This document shows positions 32,482 to 41,300 of a stretch of 64,000 nucleotides of DNA, piece by piece. The stretch is from contig NZ_JAGGOO010000108.1 in assembly GCF_018614415.1 (NCBI RefSeq), forward strand, positions 1 to 64,000, given 5' to 3'. The translations under genes and the position numbers were made by a program. Under the pieces are notes generated by a model. It worked only from the letters and a program-made list of their open reading frames with translations. It made no database searches and had not been told where the DNA came from. The first letter of the stretch is position 1; each line of letters begins with the position of its first letter. Source of the DNA: Streptomyces sp. ISL-12. Its GTDB lineage: Bacteria; Actinomycetota; Actinomycetes; Streptomycetales; Streptomycetaceae.

Positions 32482-35400
32482 TCACGGAACCCGCCGGGAG
32501 ACACACGGGTCGGCCCCCGGGCCGGCGAGGCTCTCCTCGCGGTAGGCGCGCGGGGCCACGCCGGTCACCCTGCGGAAGGCCCGGCTGAAGTGGGAACGGT
32601 CGCGGAACCCCACCGCGCGGGCCACGCTCTGGACGCTGTCCTCGCTCGTCCGCAGCCGTTCGGCCGCCCTGCGCACCCGCAGCCGGGTGAGGTACTCCCA
32701 CATCGTCAGGCCGTAGCGCCGGTGGAAGAGCTTGCCGAGGTGGTCCTCGCTGACCCCGGCGGCCTGCGCGAGCTGCCAGCGGGAGACGGGCCGCCGGTAG
32801 TGCTCGTAGAGGTAGACCAGGGCCTCGTCCAGGACGGCCCGCACCCGCGGCGGCAGCCGGCCGTCGCGGCCCGTCAGCTCCCGTACCAGTGCCGCCGCCT
32901 CGTGCGGCGCGAACACGTCCAGGTCCAGCAGGAGCAGCGCCGGATGCGGACGGGCCCGCCGGGCGTCGGCCGCCGTGATCCCCTCGTGCCCGGCGACGAC
33001 CGCGGGGCACAGCGCCCGGCCGCTCCCGTCGTGCAGCCGTTCCACGACGTCCAGGCCGTGCAGGTCGGCGAGGGAGGACTCCAGGACGACGAGCCGGGGG
33101 GTCTCCTCCGCGATCAGCGCCAGCACGGTCGCCGCGTCGGCCACCACCCGGGTCGGGTGGTCGGGCAGCGCGGCCTCCGCGATCCGCCGCAGCTCCTCCC
33201 GTGACTCCTGCGAGCGGCCCGCCACCACGACCGGTTCGGCCAGGCCGCTCGGCCGCAGCGCCCGCAGGGCGTCCGCGAGATCGGTGCCGCGGGCGCCGAA
33301 GAGCACGAACGGCGTGTGCCGCAGGGCGGGATGGTCGTGCAGCCGCTGCACCACGCGCCACTCCTGCGGCCGGTCGGGCAGCGCCTCCCACACCACCGCC
33401 CCGGGCCCGCGGTCCGCCGGGAACGGCACCGTGTCGTGGCCGCCGTCGGCGCGATGGGCCCGCACCCCGTGCCGCTCGGCCGAGTGCCGTACGTCCTCGG
33501 CCACCTCCCCGGGCGTGACGACGAGCAGCGGCCCGGTGCCGGCCGGAGGCCGGTGCGCGTGTCCGTCGGGGGAGGGGAGGGGGAGCTCCAGGACGTACTC
33601 GGCGCGGTCCGGCCCTCCGGTGGGCCGCAGCGAGCCGCCGTGCATCATGGCCAGCCGGCGGGCCGTGGTCAGCGCCACGTCGAACCGGTGCGCCTCGCCG
33701 GCCGGGGCCGGTACCGAGGGCACGGCGACGACGACCCGCACCCCGGCGGGCGACCAGCCGGCCGACACCTCCACCGTGCCGCCCCGGGCCAGGTCCGCGG
33801 CGGCGGTCAGGACGTTGCCGAGGACCTGCCGCAGCCGGGCGGCGTCGGCCGGGACCGACGGCAGCCGGTCCGGCAGCTCGACCGACCAGCGCGGACGCGC
33901 CGGCGGCCGGCGCCCCGCGGCCGCCTCGGCACAGGCCCGCCGCAGCAACGGCAGCGGATCGAGCAGCCGGCGGGTCAGTACCAGGTCGCCGGCCTCCGAG
34001 TGGGCGAGGTCGAGCAGGTTGGCGCTGAGGTGCAGCAGCCGGGCGGCGTCCCGGTGCACCTCCGCCAGCACCGCCTGAGGGTCGTCGCCGCCCCGCGCGA
34101 GCATGGCCTCCAGCGGCTCACGCAGTTCGGCGACGACATGGGTGAGCAGCCGGGTCTGGAACCGGTTGGCCTGCTCGGCCGCGTCCCGCGCCCTGCGCAC
34201 CTCGTCGAACAGCCCGATGCCCTTCAGCGCCGCGCTGATCTGGTCGCCCAGCTCCCGGTAGAGCGCCCCGTCCTGGTCGGCCGCCGTCTCCCCGGCGGTG
34301 GCGTCGAACACGGCCAGCCCCAGCTGCTGTTCACCGATGTGCAGGGGCTCCAGGACCAGCCGGGAACGCCGCCCGGCGCCGGGCATCAGACTGTCGGGGA
34401 GCAGCAGCGCGGCCGAGAAGGGCGGGCTGTCCAGCACCCCCGCGTGCCCGAGCCGCCGCGCCTCCGCCCGGGTGAGCAGCGGCCGGGCGATACCGCGCAC
34501 CGGCGCCGCCGCCCCGGGCGCGGCCTGCTCGTACAGCACGATCCGGTAGGCCGGCACGCCGGGCTGGGCGAGGTGGCGCTCCAGGACGTCGCAGAGCCCG
34601 TCGAGGTCGACCACCGTGGTCAGCGCGGTACCGAACTCCCGCAGCCGCCGGGCCCGTACGGCCTGGGTCCAGCGCCCGTACTCCAGCAGCGCGCGCGACC
34701 GCTCCGCGACGATCAGCCGGGCCTGTCCGAACAGCGCCTCCGCCGGCCCGCGCAACTCGGCCGGAAGCGGGTCGACGACACCGAGGCGGGCCCGCTCCAG
34801 CGCCTGGTGCCAGCGTTCGGTCTCGGCCTGGGTGCGGGCCCGGCCGCGCAGCAGCCGCTCGACCAGCGGCAGGAAGCCGCCCGCGCCGTCGTCCGCGGAG
34901 TCCGCCGCCTCCGCGGACTCCGCGGCGCCGGGCACGAGGTCGGCGTGGAAGGCCTCCGCGAGCCGGGCGCCGGCGGACGGCGCCACCGCGTCCAGCGCGG
35001 CCCAGCCCCGCGGTTCCTCGGCCGCCCGGGACACCGCCCGCGGCCGTACGGCGTACCGCGCCGTCGGGTAGGGGCATCCGCAGGAGCGGCGCGCGACGAG
35101 GGTGGCCGGGATGGTTGTGCGGTCCGGCGGTCTGGTGCCCCGCAGCCTGGCCACCAGCGTGTCCACGGCCAGCGCGCCGAGTTCCGCGAAGGGCAGGGCC
35201 ACCGAGGTCAGCGGAGGATCACCCAGCCGCGCCTCCGGCGAGTCGTTGAACCCGACGACGGCCACGTCCTCCGGCACCCGCACGCCCCGCCCGGTCAGCA
35301 GCCGCAGCGCGTCCGCGGCCAGTACGTCGCTGCACGCCAGCACCGCGTCGAAGTCCACCCCCGGCCGCAGCCCCCGCGCGTCGAGCAGCACCCGCATCGC

Positions 35401-35979
35401 CGAGGCGCCGCCCGCCGCGTCGAAGTCCACCGCCGCGCACACATGCGTGGACTCCAGCCCGATGCCGTGGTGGCGCAGGGCGTCGACGCAGGCGCGGTAG
35501 CGGTCCTCGGAGACCGGGTTGGCGACCGGGCCGCGGATGCACACCGGCCGCCGGCAGCCGTGCCGGGCGACGAGGTGCCCGACCAGTTTGCGCATGCCCG
35601 CGTGGCTGTCCACGGACAGGACGTCCGCCTGGTCGCCCAGCGGCTGGTTGAGACTGATCACCGGCAGGTGCGCCAGCCGCCGCAGCAGCCACCGGGCCCG
35701 GTCCCCCGAGGAGGGCAGGCCGATGGTCGAGCTCCAGCAGACGACGCCGTCCAGCCGGGCGGGGCCCACGAGTTCGTACAGGGCGCTGCGGGGCGCGTCG
35801 CCGCCGCGCAGGTCACCGCCGGGGAAGCAGACCAGGCCGACGTCGTCGCGCTCGGCGGCGGCGCGGACACCGGACCACAGGGTGGCACCGACGCCGAGGT
35901 GGATATTGGCGGTGAGCAGCCCGATGATGAGCGGCCGGCGCGGGCCGCCGTCCGCCGTACCGTGCGGGTCCGCGGCCAT
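32482..35979 (-). CDS. One-protein regulator: sugar-binding, GAF-like, kinase-like, receiver-like and AraC domains
   Basis: A 1165-residue cytoplasmic protein. Residues about 15-330 form a LacI-type periplasmic-binding domain without its own helix-turn-helix. A GAF-like region spans about 440-600, a HisKA/HATPase-like region about 605-800, two receiver-like segments about 810-1000, and a complete AraC helix-turn-helix lies at 1050-1155 (RWQLAQAAGVSEDHLGKLF, VARAVGFRDRSHFSRAFRRVTG). The kinase phospho-His position reads VVAELREPL instead of SHELRTPL, and the receiver Asp positions read VVWEAL and VVLESSL. It is therefore probably a ligand-driven, phosphorylation-independent activator. Start ATG 35979, with GGGAG upstream. 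The next gene in the same direction upstream is a secreted pectate lyase. Confidence 0.8.
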   Translation of the reverse strand: MAADPHGTADGGPRRPLIIGLLTANIHLGVGATLWSGVRAAAERDDVGLVCFPGGDLRGGDAPRSALYELVGPARLDGVVCWSSTIGLPSSGDRARWLLRRLAHLPVISLNQPLGDQADVLSVDSHAGMRKLVGHLVARHGCRRPVCIRGPVANPVSEDRYRACVDALRHHGIGLESTHVCAAVDFDAAGGASAMRVLLDARGLRPGVDFDAVLACSDVLAADALRLLTGRGVRVPEDVAVVGFNDSPEARLGDPPLTSVALPFAELGALAVDTLVARLRGTRPPDRTTIPATLVARRSCGCPYPTARYAVRPRAVSRAAEEPRGWAALDAVAPSAGARLAEAFHADLVPGAAESAEAADSADDGAGGFLPLVERLLRGRARTQAETERWHQALERARLGVVDPLPAELRGPAEALFGQARLIVAERSRALLEYGRWTQAVRARRLREFGTALTTVVDLDGLCDVLERHLAQPGVPAYRIVLYEQAAPGAAAPVRGIARPLLTRAEARRLGHAGVLDSPPFSAALLLPDSLMPGAGRRSRLVLEPLHIGEQQLGLAVFDATAGETAADQDGALYRELGDQISAALKGIGLFDEVRRARDAAEQANRFQTRLLTHVVAELREPLEAMLARGGDDPQAVLAEVHRDAARLLHLSANLLDLAHSEAGDLVLTRRLLDPLPLLRRACAEAAAGRRPPARPRWSVELPDRLPSVPADAARLRQVLGNVLTAAADLARGGTVEVSAGWSPAGVRVVVAVPSVPAPAGEAHRFDVALTTARRLAMMHGGSLRPTGGPDRAEYVLELPLPSPDGHAHRPPAGTGPLLVVTPGEVAEDVRHSAERHGVRAHRADGGHDTVPFPADRGPGAVVWEALPDRPQEWRVVQRLHDHPALRHTPFVLFGARGTDLADALRALRPSGLAEPVVVAGRSQESREELRRIAEAALPDHPTRVVADAATVLALIAEETPRLVVLESSLADLHGLDVVERLHDGSGRALCPAVVAGHEGITAADARRARPHPALLLLDLDVFAPHEAAALVRELTGRDGRLPPRVRAVLDEALVYLYEHYRRPVSRWQLAQAAGVSEDHLGKLFHRRYGLTMWEYLTRLRVRRAAERLRTSEDSVQSVARAVGFRDRSHFSRAFRRVTGVAPRAYREESLAGPGADPCVSRRVP

Positions 35980-36096
35980 CGGCGCTCCCTCGGTCGGTTC
36001 CGGCCGGCATCTCCGGGGGGTGGAGAACCTAGACGAGGCGGTCGCACCCGGCAAGAGCCGTGACGGAACGGGCCCGCGGGGCCTGCGGGAAACCGA

Positions 36097-36130
36097 GCAG
36101 GACCGGTGGCGTGGGGGCCACCGGTCCTGC
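36097..36130 (-). terminator. Hairpin terminator after the pectate lyase gene
   Basis: A perfect 14-bp stem (36097-36110 with 36117-36130) and a 6-base loop begin 31 bases beyond the pectate lyase stop. Confidence 0.75.
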
Positions 36131-36161
36131 CTGTGCGCGGTGTGCGGTAGGTGAGGGCGGG

Positions 36162-37124
36162 TCAGATCTTGCCGACGCCCGCCCCGGCGGTCACCGTCGC
36201 CTTCACGGAGGACGCCGACTGCGCGGTGTAGCTGTACGGGATCGAGGCCACGCTGCCGCCGGTCTGCCCCGAGCCGGAGTTGACGAAGTGGTTGTTCCTC
36301 GCCACCAGCGAGCCCTCGTCGGAGTCGCCCTCACCGAGGTGGTACGGGTCCTCGGTGTTCTCGAAGTAGTTGGCCTCCACCAGGACGCCCGCGTTCTCGG
36401 TGGACGCGACGCCGTAGGAGCCGATGTCGCTGAAGTAGTTGTTCAGCACGTGCACCGGGTTGCCGAAGCGGACCCGCGGGTTGCGCTGGTTGGTGCCGTC
36501 GAACCAGTTGTTGACGTAGGTCACCTTCAACTTGCCGGTGTCCTCCGAGGAGTTGCTGTCGGAGTGGCCCAGCAGCATGTTCTTGTCCTGGTCGTGGGTG
36601 CGGTTCCAGGACACGGTGATGTTGGTCGAGGCCCGCTTGATGTCCACCGCGCCGTCGTTGGCGTCGGAGATGTCGTTGTGGTCGATCCAGACGTTGGTGG
36701 AGTACTGGACGTTGATCGCGTCGTCGTTGGACCCCGAGAACGTCAGGTTCTGGATGATGACGTTGTTCACCTCGGAGACGTTGAGCCCGCTCCCGGTGAT
36801 CTTCCCCGAGGTGCCGACGCCGACGATGGTCTTGTTCGAGGCGACCTTCGTCATCGACGACAGCGAGATCGTGCCGTTGACCCGTACGGTCTGGGCGCTG
36901 CTGCTCTGTACGGCGCTGATGAAGGCCGAGGCGGTGGAGACGGTGACCGTGCCGCCGCCGGCGCCGCCGGTGGTGGCGGCGCCGAAACCGACGGGAGTGG
37001 TGGCGGCTGCGGCCAGCGGCTCGGCCGGGGCGGATCCGCTCGCCGCACCTACTCCTGTCACGGCCATGACAACCGCGATCGCCGTGGCTCCGGCCAGGGT
37101 GAACCGTGCGCTCGTCCTGCGCAT
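36162..37124 (-). CDS. Secreted pectate lyase, polysaccharide lyase family 1
   Basis: A 320-residue secreted enzyme. Signal peptide of about 33-40 residues (FTLAGATAIAVVMAVTGVGAASG). The parallel beta-helix carries the PL1 landmarks NVWIDHNDIS, DGAVDIKRASTNITVSWN, DKNMLLGHSD, VTYVNNWF and the catalytic Arg block RNPRVRFGNPVHVLNNYF; the Ca-binding Asp residues are in place. It cleaves polygalacturonate by beta-elimination. Start ATG 37124, with ACGGAGA upstream. The neighbouring AraC-type regulator and the paired direct repeats at 37300-37330 suggest specific activation. Confidence 0.9.
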   Translation of the reverse strand: MRRTSARFTLAGATAIAVVMAVTGVGAASGSAPAEPLAAAATTPVGFGAATTGGAGGGTVTVSTASAFISAVQSSSAQTVRVNGTISLSSMTKVASNKTIVGVGTSGKITGSGLNVSEVNNVIIQNLTFSGSNDDAINVQYSTNVWIDHNDISDANDGAVDIKRASTNITVSWNRTHDQDKNMLLGHSDSNSSEDTGKLKVTYVNNWFDGTNQRNPRVRFGNPVHVLNNYFSDIGSYGVASTENAGVLVEANYFENTEDPYHLGEGDSDEGSLVARNNHFVNSGSGQTGGSVASIPYSYTAQSASSVKATVTAGAGVGKI

Positions 37125-37174
37125 GTGGATCTCCGTCCGTGGGGGGGATTCGGGGAGAGGGGTACTGAGGGGAA

Positions 37175-37239
37175 GTGCTGTGCGGGCGTGCTGTGCGGGC
37201 GTGCTGTGCGGGCGTGCTGTGCGGATGTGCTGTGGGGTG
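37175..37239. repeat. Five tandem 13-bp repeats in the pectate lyase leader
   Basis: The unit GTGCTGTGCGGGC is repeated at 37175, 37188, 37201, 37214 and (degenerate) 37227. It lies between the predicted operator and the start codon, so it is probably in the transcript leader. Confidence 0.75.
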
Positions 37240-37299
37240 CACCACCAGGGCCTCGAGGCCGGCTCTTGCCGAGGCTCACTGTGAGCGTAGGGAGGCCGC

Positions 37300-37330
37300 T
37301 GTGGACTATGACGTGCCCTGTGTGGACTAT
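37300..37330 (-). promoter_or_regulatory. Paired direct repeats, candidate AraC-type activator site
   Basis: TGTGGACTAT occurs at 37300-37309 and again at 37321-37330. The copies are identical, in the same direction and 21 bp apart, i.e. two helical turns, the layout usual for AraC-family binding. They lie about 180-205 bp upstream of the pectate lyase start. Confidence 0.5.
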
Positions 37331-37411
37331 TGCGTTCCGTCACAGCGGCCCTCCGGGCACGCGCCTGTCCCCGGCACGCGCGGTGCCGGGGACAGGGCTG
37401 CCTCGCGGTGG

Positions 37412-37761
37412 TCAGGAGGCGACGAAGCGGGCGATCTGGCCCAGTACGACCGTGTCGGCCAGGTAGCCGATGTGGGTCTGGCGGAGCACGTTGTTGTCGG
37501 TCGCGCCGCTCGGCCGGGTGCTCGTGTACGGGAGGATGATCCCGTCGCACGCCGAGTACCAGGTGGCGTACTCGGTGGTGCCCGGCGTCTCGTCGCCCGA
37601 GGTGATCTGGGAGATGAACGAGGGCCCCGGATACATCTGCTGACAGGTCGTGCAGATCGGACAGGCGCCGGCGTACGTGGCGCCGTGGTTCGCGCCGGCG
37701 ATCGAGGCGAGGTGGCTGACGTCGCTGTCGCCGCCAGCACCTTCAGGTAGAAGTCGTCCGG
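37412..37761 (-). pseudogene. C-terminal half of a secreted lipase gene (frameshifted remnant)
   Basis: About 110 codons encode the end of a Streptomyces-type secreted alpha/beta lipase: SDVSHLASIAGANHGATYAG, CPICTTCQQMYPG, QITSGDETPG, the catalytic Asp region YSACDGIILPYTS and the catalytic His in LRQTHIGYLAD. The segment FYLKVL lies in a different frame from what follows, so a one-base loss is inferred around 37731-37740. The signal peptide, oxyanion loop and nucleophile are missing. The complementary N-terminal half lies at 60368-60799 on the same strand. Confidence 0.8.
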
Positions 37762-38355
37762 TCAGGGTGCGGGCCCCACCGATATGACGCGGCAGAACTC
37801 GAACACCGGGCGGCCCGCCGCCGCGCCGGATACGAGGGGTGCTCCCGTCACTGAGCCGTGTCCGCCGACCGTCCGGAGACAGCCGACACCCCGGGTGGAC
37901 CAGATATAGCCGCGATCCATGCAGCGGCCTGGTCGGCACTGATCACTCGGGGACTGCCTGCCCGGTGAGCCGGCTCGCTCCGAGCACCGGCGGGTTACAC
38001 CACGTCGACGGGCGAGAGGCTGGGCCCGGCCGATGGGAACCTGCGGGCTGCCCAGCGTGTGACGGGTACAGGCGGCGGGAGAGCAGGGCGTCGTCGAGGA
38101 GGTTGGCGCCGGGCCGGGGATCGGGGAGATCGACGACCTCAAGGACCTCCGGGCCACCGAACCGGCTGAATCGCGCTGCTCTCATGACGCACTCCTGCCG
38201 CGGAAGGAGTGGCGGATCGTCCGACACCGCGTGTGCGCGTACCCGCCGACCGGCTGCCTGCCAGGCCCCAGAGCACGTTTTTGCTCCGACACGAACAGCC
38301 CGCGGTACGGCTGTGCAGGACGGGGCTGCCGAGGCCCACAGTCGCCGACATGGCG
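37762..38355. other. Decayed intergenic region
   Basis: About 590 bases without an intact gene. Apart from the oxidoreductase fragment at 38102-38185 nothing recognisable is seen; short open frames here have no start signals or family resemblance. Base composition is slightly lower in GC than the neighbours. It reads as debris at the left end of the Pfa-cluster block. Confidence 0.6.
38102..38185 (-). pseudogene. N-terminal fragment of a zinc-type alcohol dehydrogenase/quinone reductase
   Basis: AGGAG precedes ATG 38185, and the first 28 codons (RAARFSRFGGPEVLEVVDLP then DPRPG) are the typical start of NADPH:quinone oxidoreductases. After about 38102 the frame continues for some 80 codons without family resemblance, so the rest of the gene has been deleted or replaced. 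Confidence 0.7.
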
Positions 38356-41300
38356 TCAGTCGTCGACGTGACGGACCACCACCGTGTCCGCCCGCCGCTC
38401 GACCTGTACGTGCCAGATGCCGCCGGGAGCGGTGGCCGTACGGTCCGGGTCGGGTCCGGCCGCCACCTCGATCTGCTGGGGGTGGATCTCGGCCAGCCGG
38501 GACACATGTTCCTTGACCGCGATCCGGGCGGTCCGCTCGGGCAGCGGCAGTCCGGGCGGCAGCCGGTAGATCCGGGTGGTGGAGCCGGGGAGGAAATCGA
38601 ACCGGCGGACCGTGTCCAGCGCGAGCGTGGTGACTCCGTCGTGCGTGGTGGACAGGCCGGCCGTCGCGACGTAGTGGAGCCCGGTCGCGAAGGCCCGCCG
38701 GTCCGGCAGGGACACCCGGTCGATCCCCGGCAGCCGCACCAGGATCTCCACCAGCCGCAGTCGCGCCACGACCCGGCCCGCCACCTGGACCTGCGCGTCG
38801 ATCACGGGCATCAGCCGCTGCCCCTGGTCGAACCCGGCGAACCGGGCCTCGACGCGCACCTCGCCCTGGGCCGGCAGCGGTGCGTACAGGTCCAGCCAGG
38901 GCAGCCGGTGCGGATAGCCGACCATGTCCCGGGTCAGGCCGGGAATCCAGCGCCACAGCGACTGGGACGGGACGGCATGCAGGAAACCGTCGAGCAGCCC
39001 CTGCCCGAGCGCGCCGAACGGCGCGGCGACCAGCCCGGCGTCGAGGACAGCGCTGGCACCGGTGGGCCCGATCGACAGCGAGGTGAGGCAGCGCAGCGCC
39101 GGTCCGTGGAACAGCTCGCCGGACTGGTAGGGGTCCGGTTGCGGCGCCCCGTCGGCCACCGGCGGCAGCGGCTGCGGGGGCGGTCCCGGGTCCCCGGTCG
39201 ACGCGGTCGCCTCGGCGATCGTGTCGTACCGGGAGCGCCGGCCGTCCTCCTGCCGGACGGACAGCCGGACCTCCGTACCTCCGTCGGGCGCGGGACGGGC
39301 GTCGGTACGGATCCGGACCGGTCCGGGCAGCGCCAGCCAGCGGTGCAGCCGGACCTCGCGCAGTGCGGTGACGGGCCGTCCGGTGAGCCGGGACGCGGCG
39401 GTGGCGAGCTGGTCCACCGTGGTCATCATCGGCACCGCGGGCACCGCGTGGTTGGGACGGTGGTCGTCCAGCCAGGTGTCGACGGCCGGGTCCAGGGTGA
39501 GTTCGCGGACCGCCGGGTCGCCGTCGACCACCCGGACCCCGATCCCCGGCAGGTGGTAGACCCGCCGGCCGTCGACCCAGAGCCAGGCCTCGGCCCGTAC
39601 GTACCGGCCGCGCGCGTCCGTCCCGTACGCGGTGATCTCGGCCTCGAAGGCCACCAGCCCGTCGGCGGGCACCACCTGCCCCCGGTACAGCCAGCGCACC
39701 TCCTGGCCGACGGCCACCGACTCGAACCGGGGGTCGGTCATCCCGGCCCCGGCGTCGCGTTCGACCAGGTACCACTGGAGCAGTTGGACCACGCCTTCGA
39801 GGCCGAGCGAGCCGGGCTGCACCGGGTCGGTGAAGAAGTGCGCGCGGAAGTACCAGTCCCCGGCGTCGACCGCCCGTTCGGCCCGCAGCCTGCCGAGGCC
39901 GGCCGCGCCCGCCCCGGGCCAGTACCCGGTGATCCGGTCCAGCATGAGCAGCATCGGCCCGGGCAGTCGCAGCGAGCCGCGGCCGTACCGCCCGGACCGG
40001 TCCCGCAGCTCCACCACCCGGTCGCAGGGGGCGGCCAGCCGGGCGCGTTCGGCGTCGGAGGGCGGCAGCCCCGGCTGGCGGTCGAACGCCGCCGCCGGGA
40101 AGTAGCCGAACACCGTGGACAGTTCCATGACCGGTGCCCGGCCGCCGTCCCCGTCGACCGCCTCGCAGCCGACGTCGAAGGAGACGAGGGTGACGCCGTC
40201 GAACTCCGACAGGGACCGCAGTTCGACCCTGGTCCGCAGCGCCCGGGTCCCGGCCGGCACCTCCCGCAGCACGGTGCCGGTCCCCTGGAGGTTGCGGAAG
40301 AGCAGCTCGGGGGCGTCCGCCGGCTTGGGCACCAGCAGGCTCGCGGCCATCCCGCACGGCTGCAGGACCACCTCGTTCAGCACCGCGAACGGCATCACCG
40401 GGGCGCCGTTCTGCTCGAAGTACCAGACCTGCTCCGGTACGTCGTACTCGGCGAGCAGCCAGGATCCCGGCTCGGGCCGGTCCGGTTCGAGGCCGGCCTC
40501 GACGACGCGGGTGACGAACAGGTACGGCGGCCCGGGCAGCCGGGCACAGCGCCTGCCGTCGTCGTACGGGACCCCGCGGACGCCGAACGCGGTACTGGGC
40601 CGGCCCCAGGCGGCGGCCAGCATCCGCGAGTGGTCCAGTGCCGCCCCGGCGACGGTGACCGCCCGCGGGTCGGGGCCCGCGCCACGCAGACCGCCCAGCG
40701 CGGGCAGCGGGGCGGGATCACCGGTGCTCTGGACGGCCGGCGGGCCCAGCTGACGCCAGTGCTCCAGGGGCCAGTCCGGGACCAGCCGCAGCCCCATCCC
40801 GGCGACGTGGAACGCCGGCAGCCCGTCCACCGTGCACAGCACGTCGGCGCGGAGGGTGGGCCGCGGACCCGCGTCGAGGGCGCCGACGAACACCTCGTAG
40901 CGGATCCGCCGGCTGCGCGGGGTGACCTGTCCCCGGCAGCGCATCCGGTAGGGCTCGCCGGGCACCGGTTCGAACCGCCAGCCGTCCCGGTCGACGGTGA
41001 AGCCCAGCGCGGTCAGATAGAACGCCATCGCCTGCAGGCAGCCCTCGAACATCAAGGTGCCCGGCATGCAGGGATCGTGGTGGAAGTGGCCGTCGAAGAA
41101 CCAGTCGTCGGGCCGGACCGCACGCTCCGCGCGCAGGTAGCCACGGCCCCACGGGCCCCCGGCGGGGTCGAGTTCCGTCACCTCGTCCAGCAGCCGCAGC
41201 CGCCCCTCGCCGGTCGCCGGGGTCCGGACGTGGGCACGGGTGGCGTCCCAGCCGGGGCCGAAGCACGCCGCGGGCCGGCCCGCCGCGAAGGCACGTACGG

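Noticed and set aside
29004..32588. A second long plus-strand frame inside the phosphodiester glycosidase gene
   Set aside because: Arg/Pro/Gly-rich shifted frame of the real gene with no recognisable domain.
33316..36063. A 915-codon open frame on the plus strand opposite the large regulator
   Set aside because: Same compositional artefact; the minus strand carries clear sugar-binding and AraC domains.
37762..38157. A 131-codon minus-strand frame in the decayed region
   Set aside because: No ribosome site, no family resemblance, and it overlaps the oxidoreductase fragment; treated as debris.
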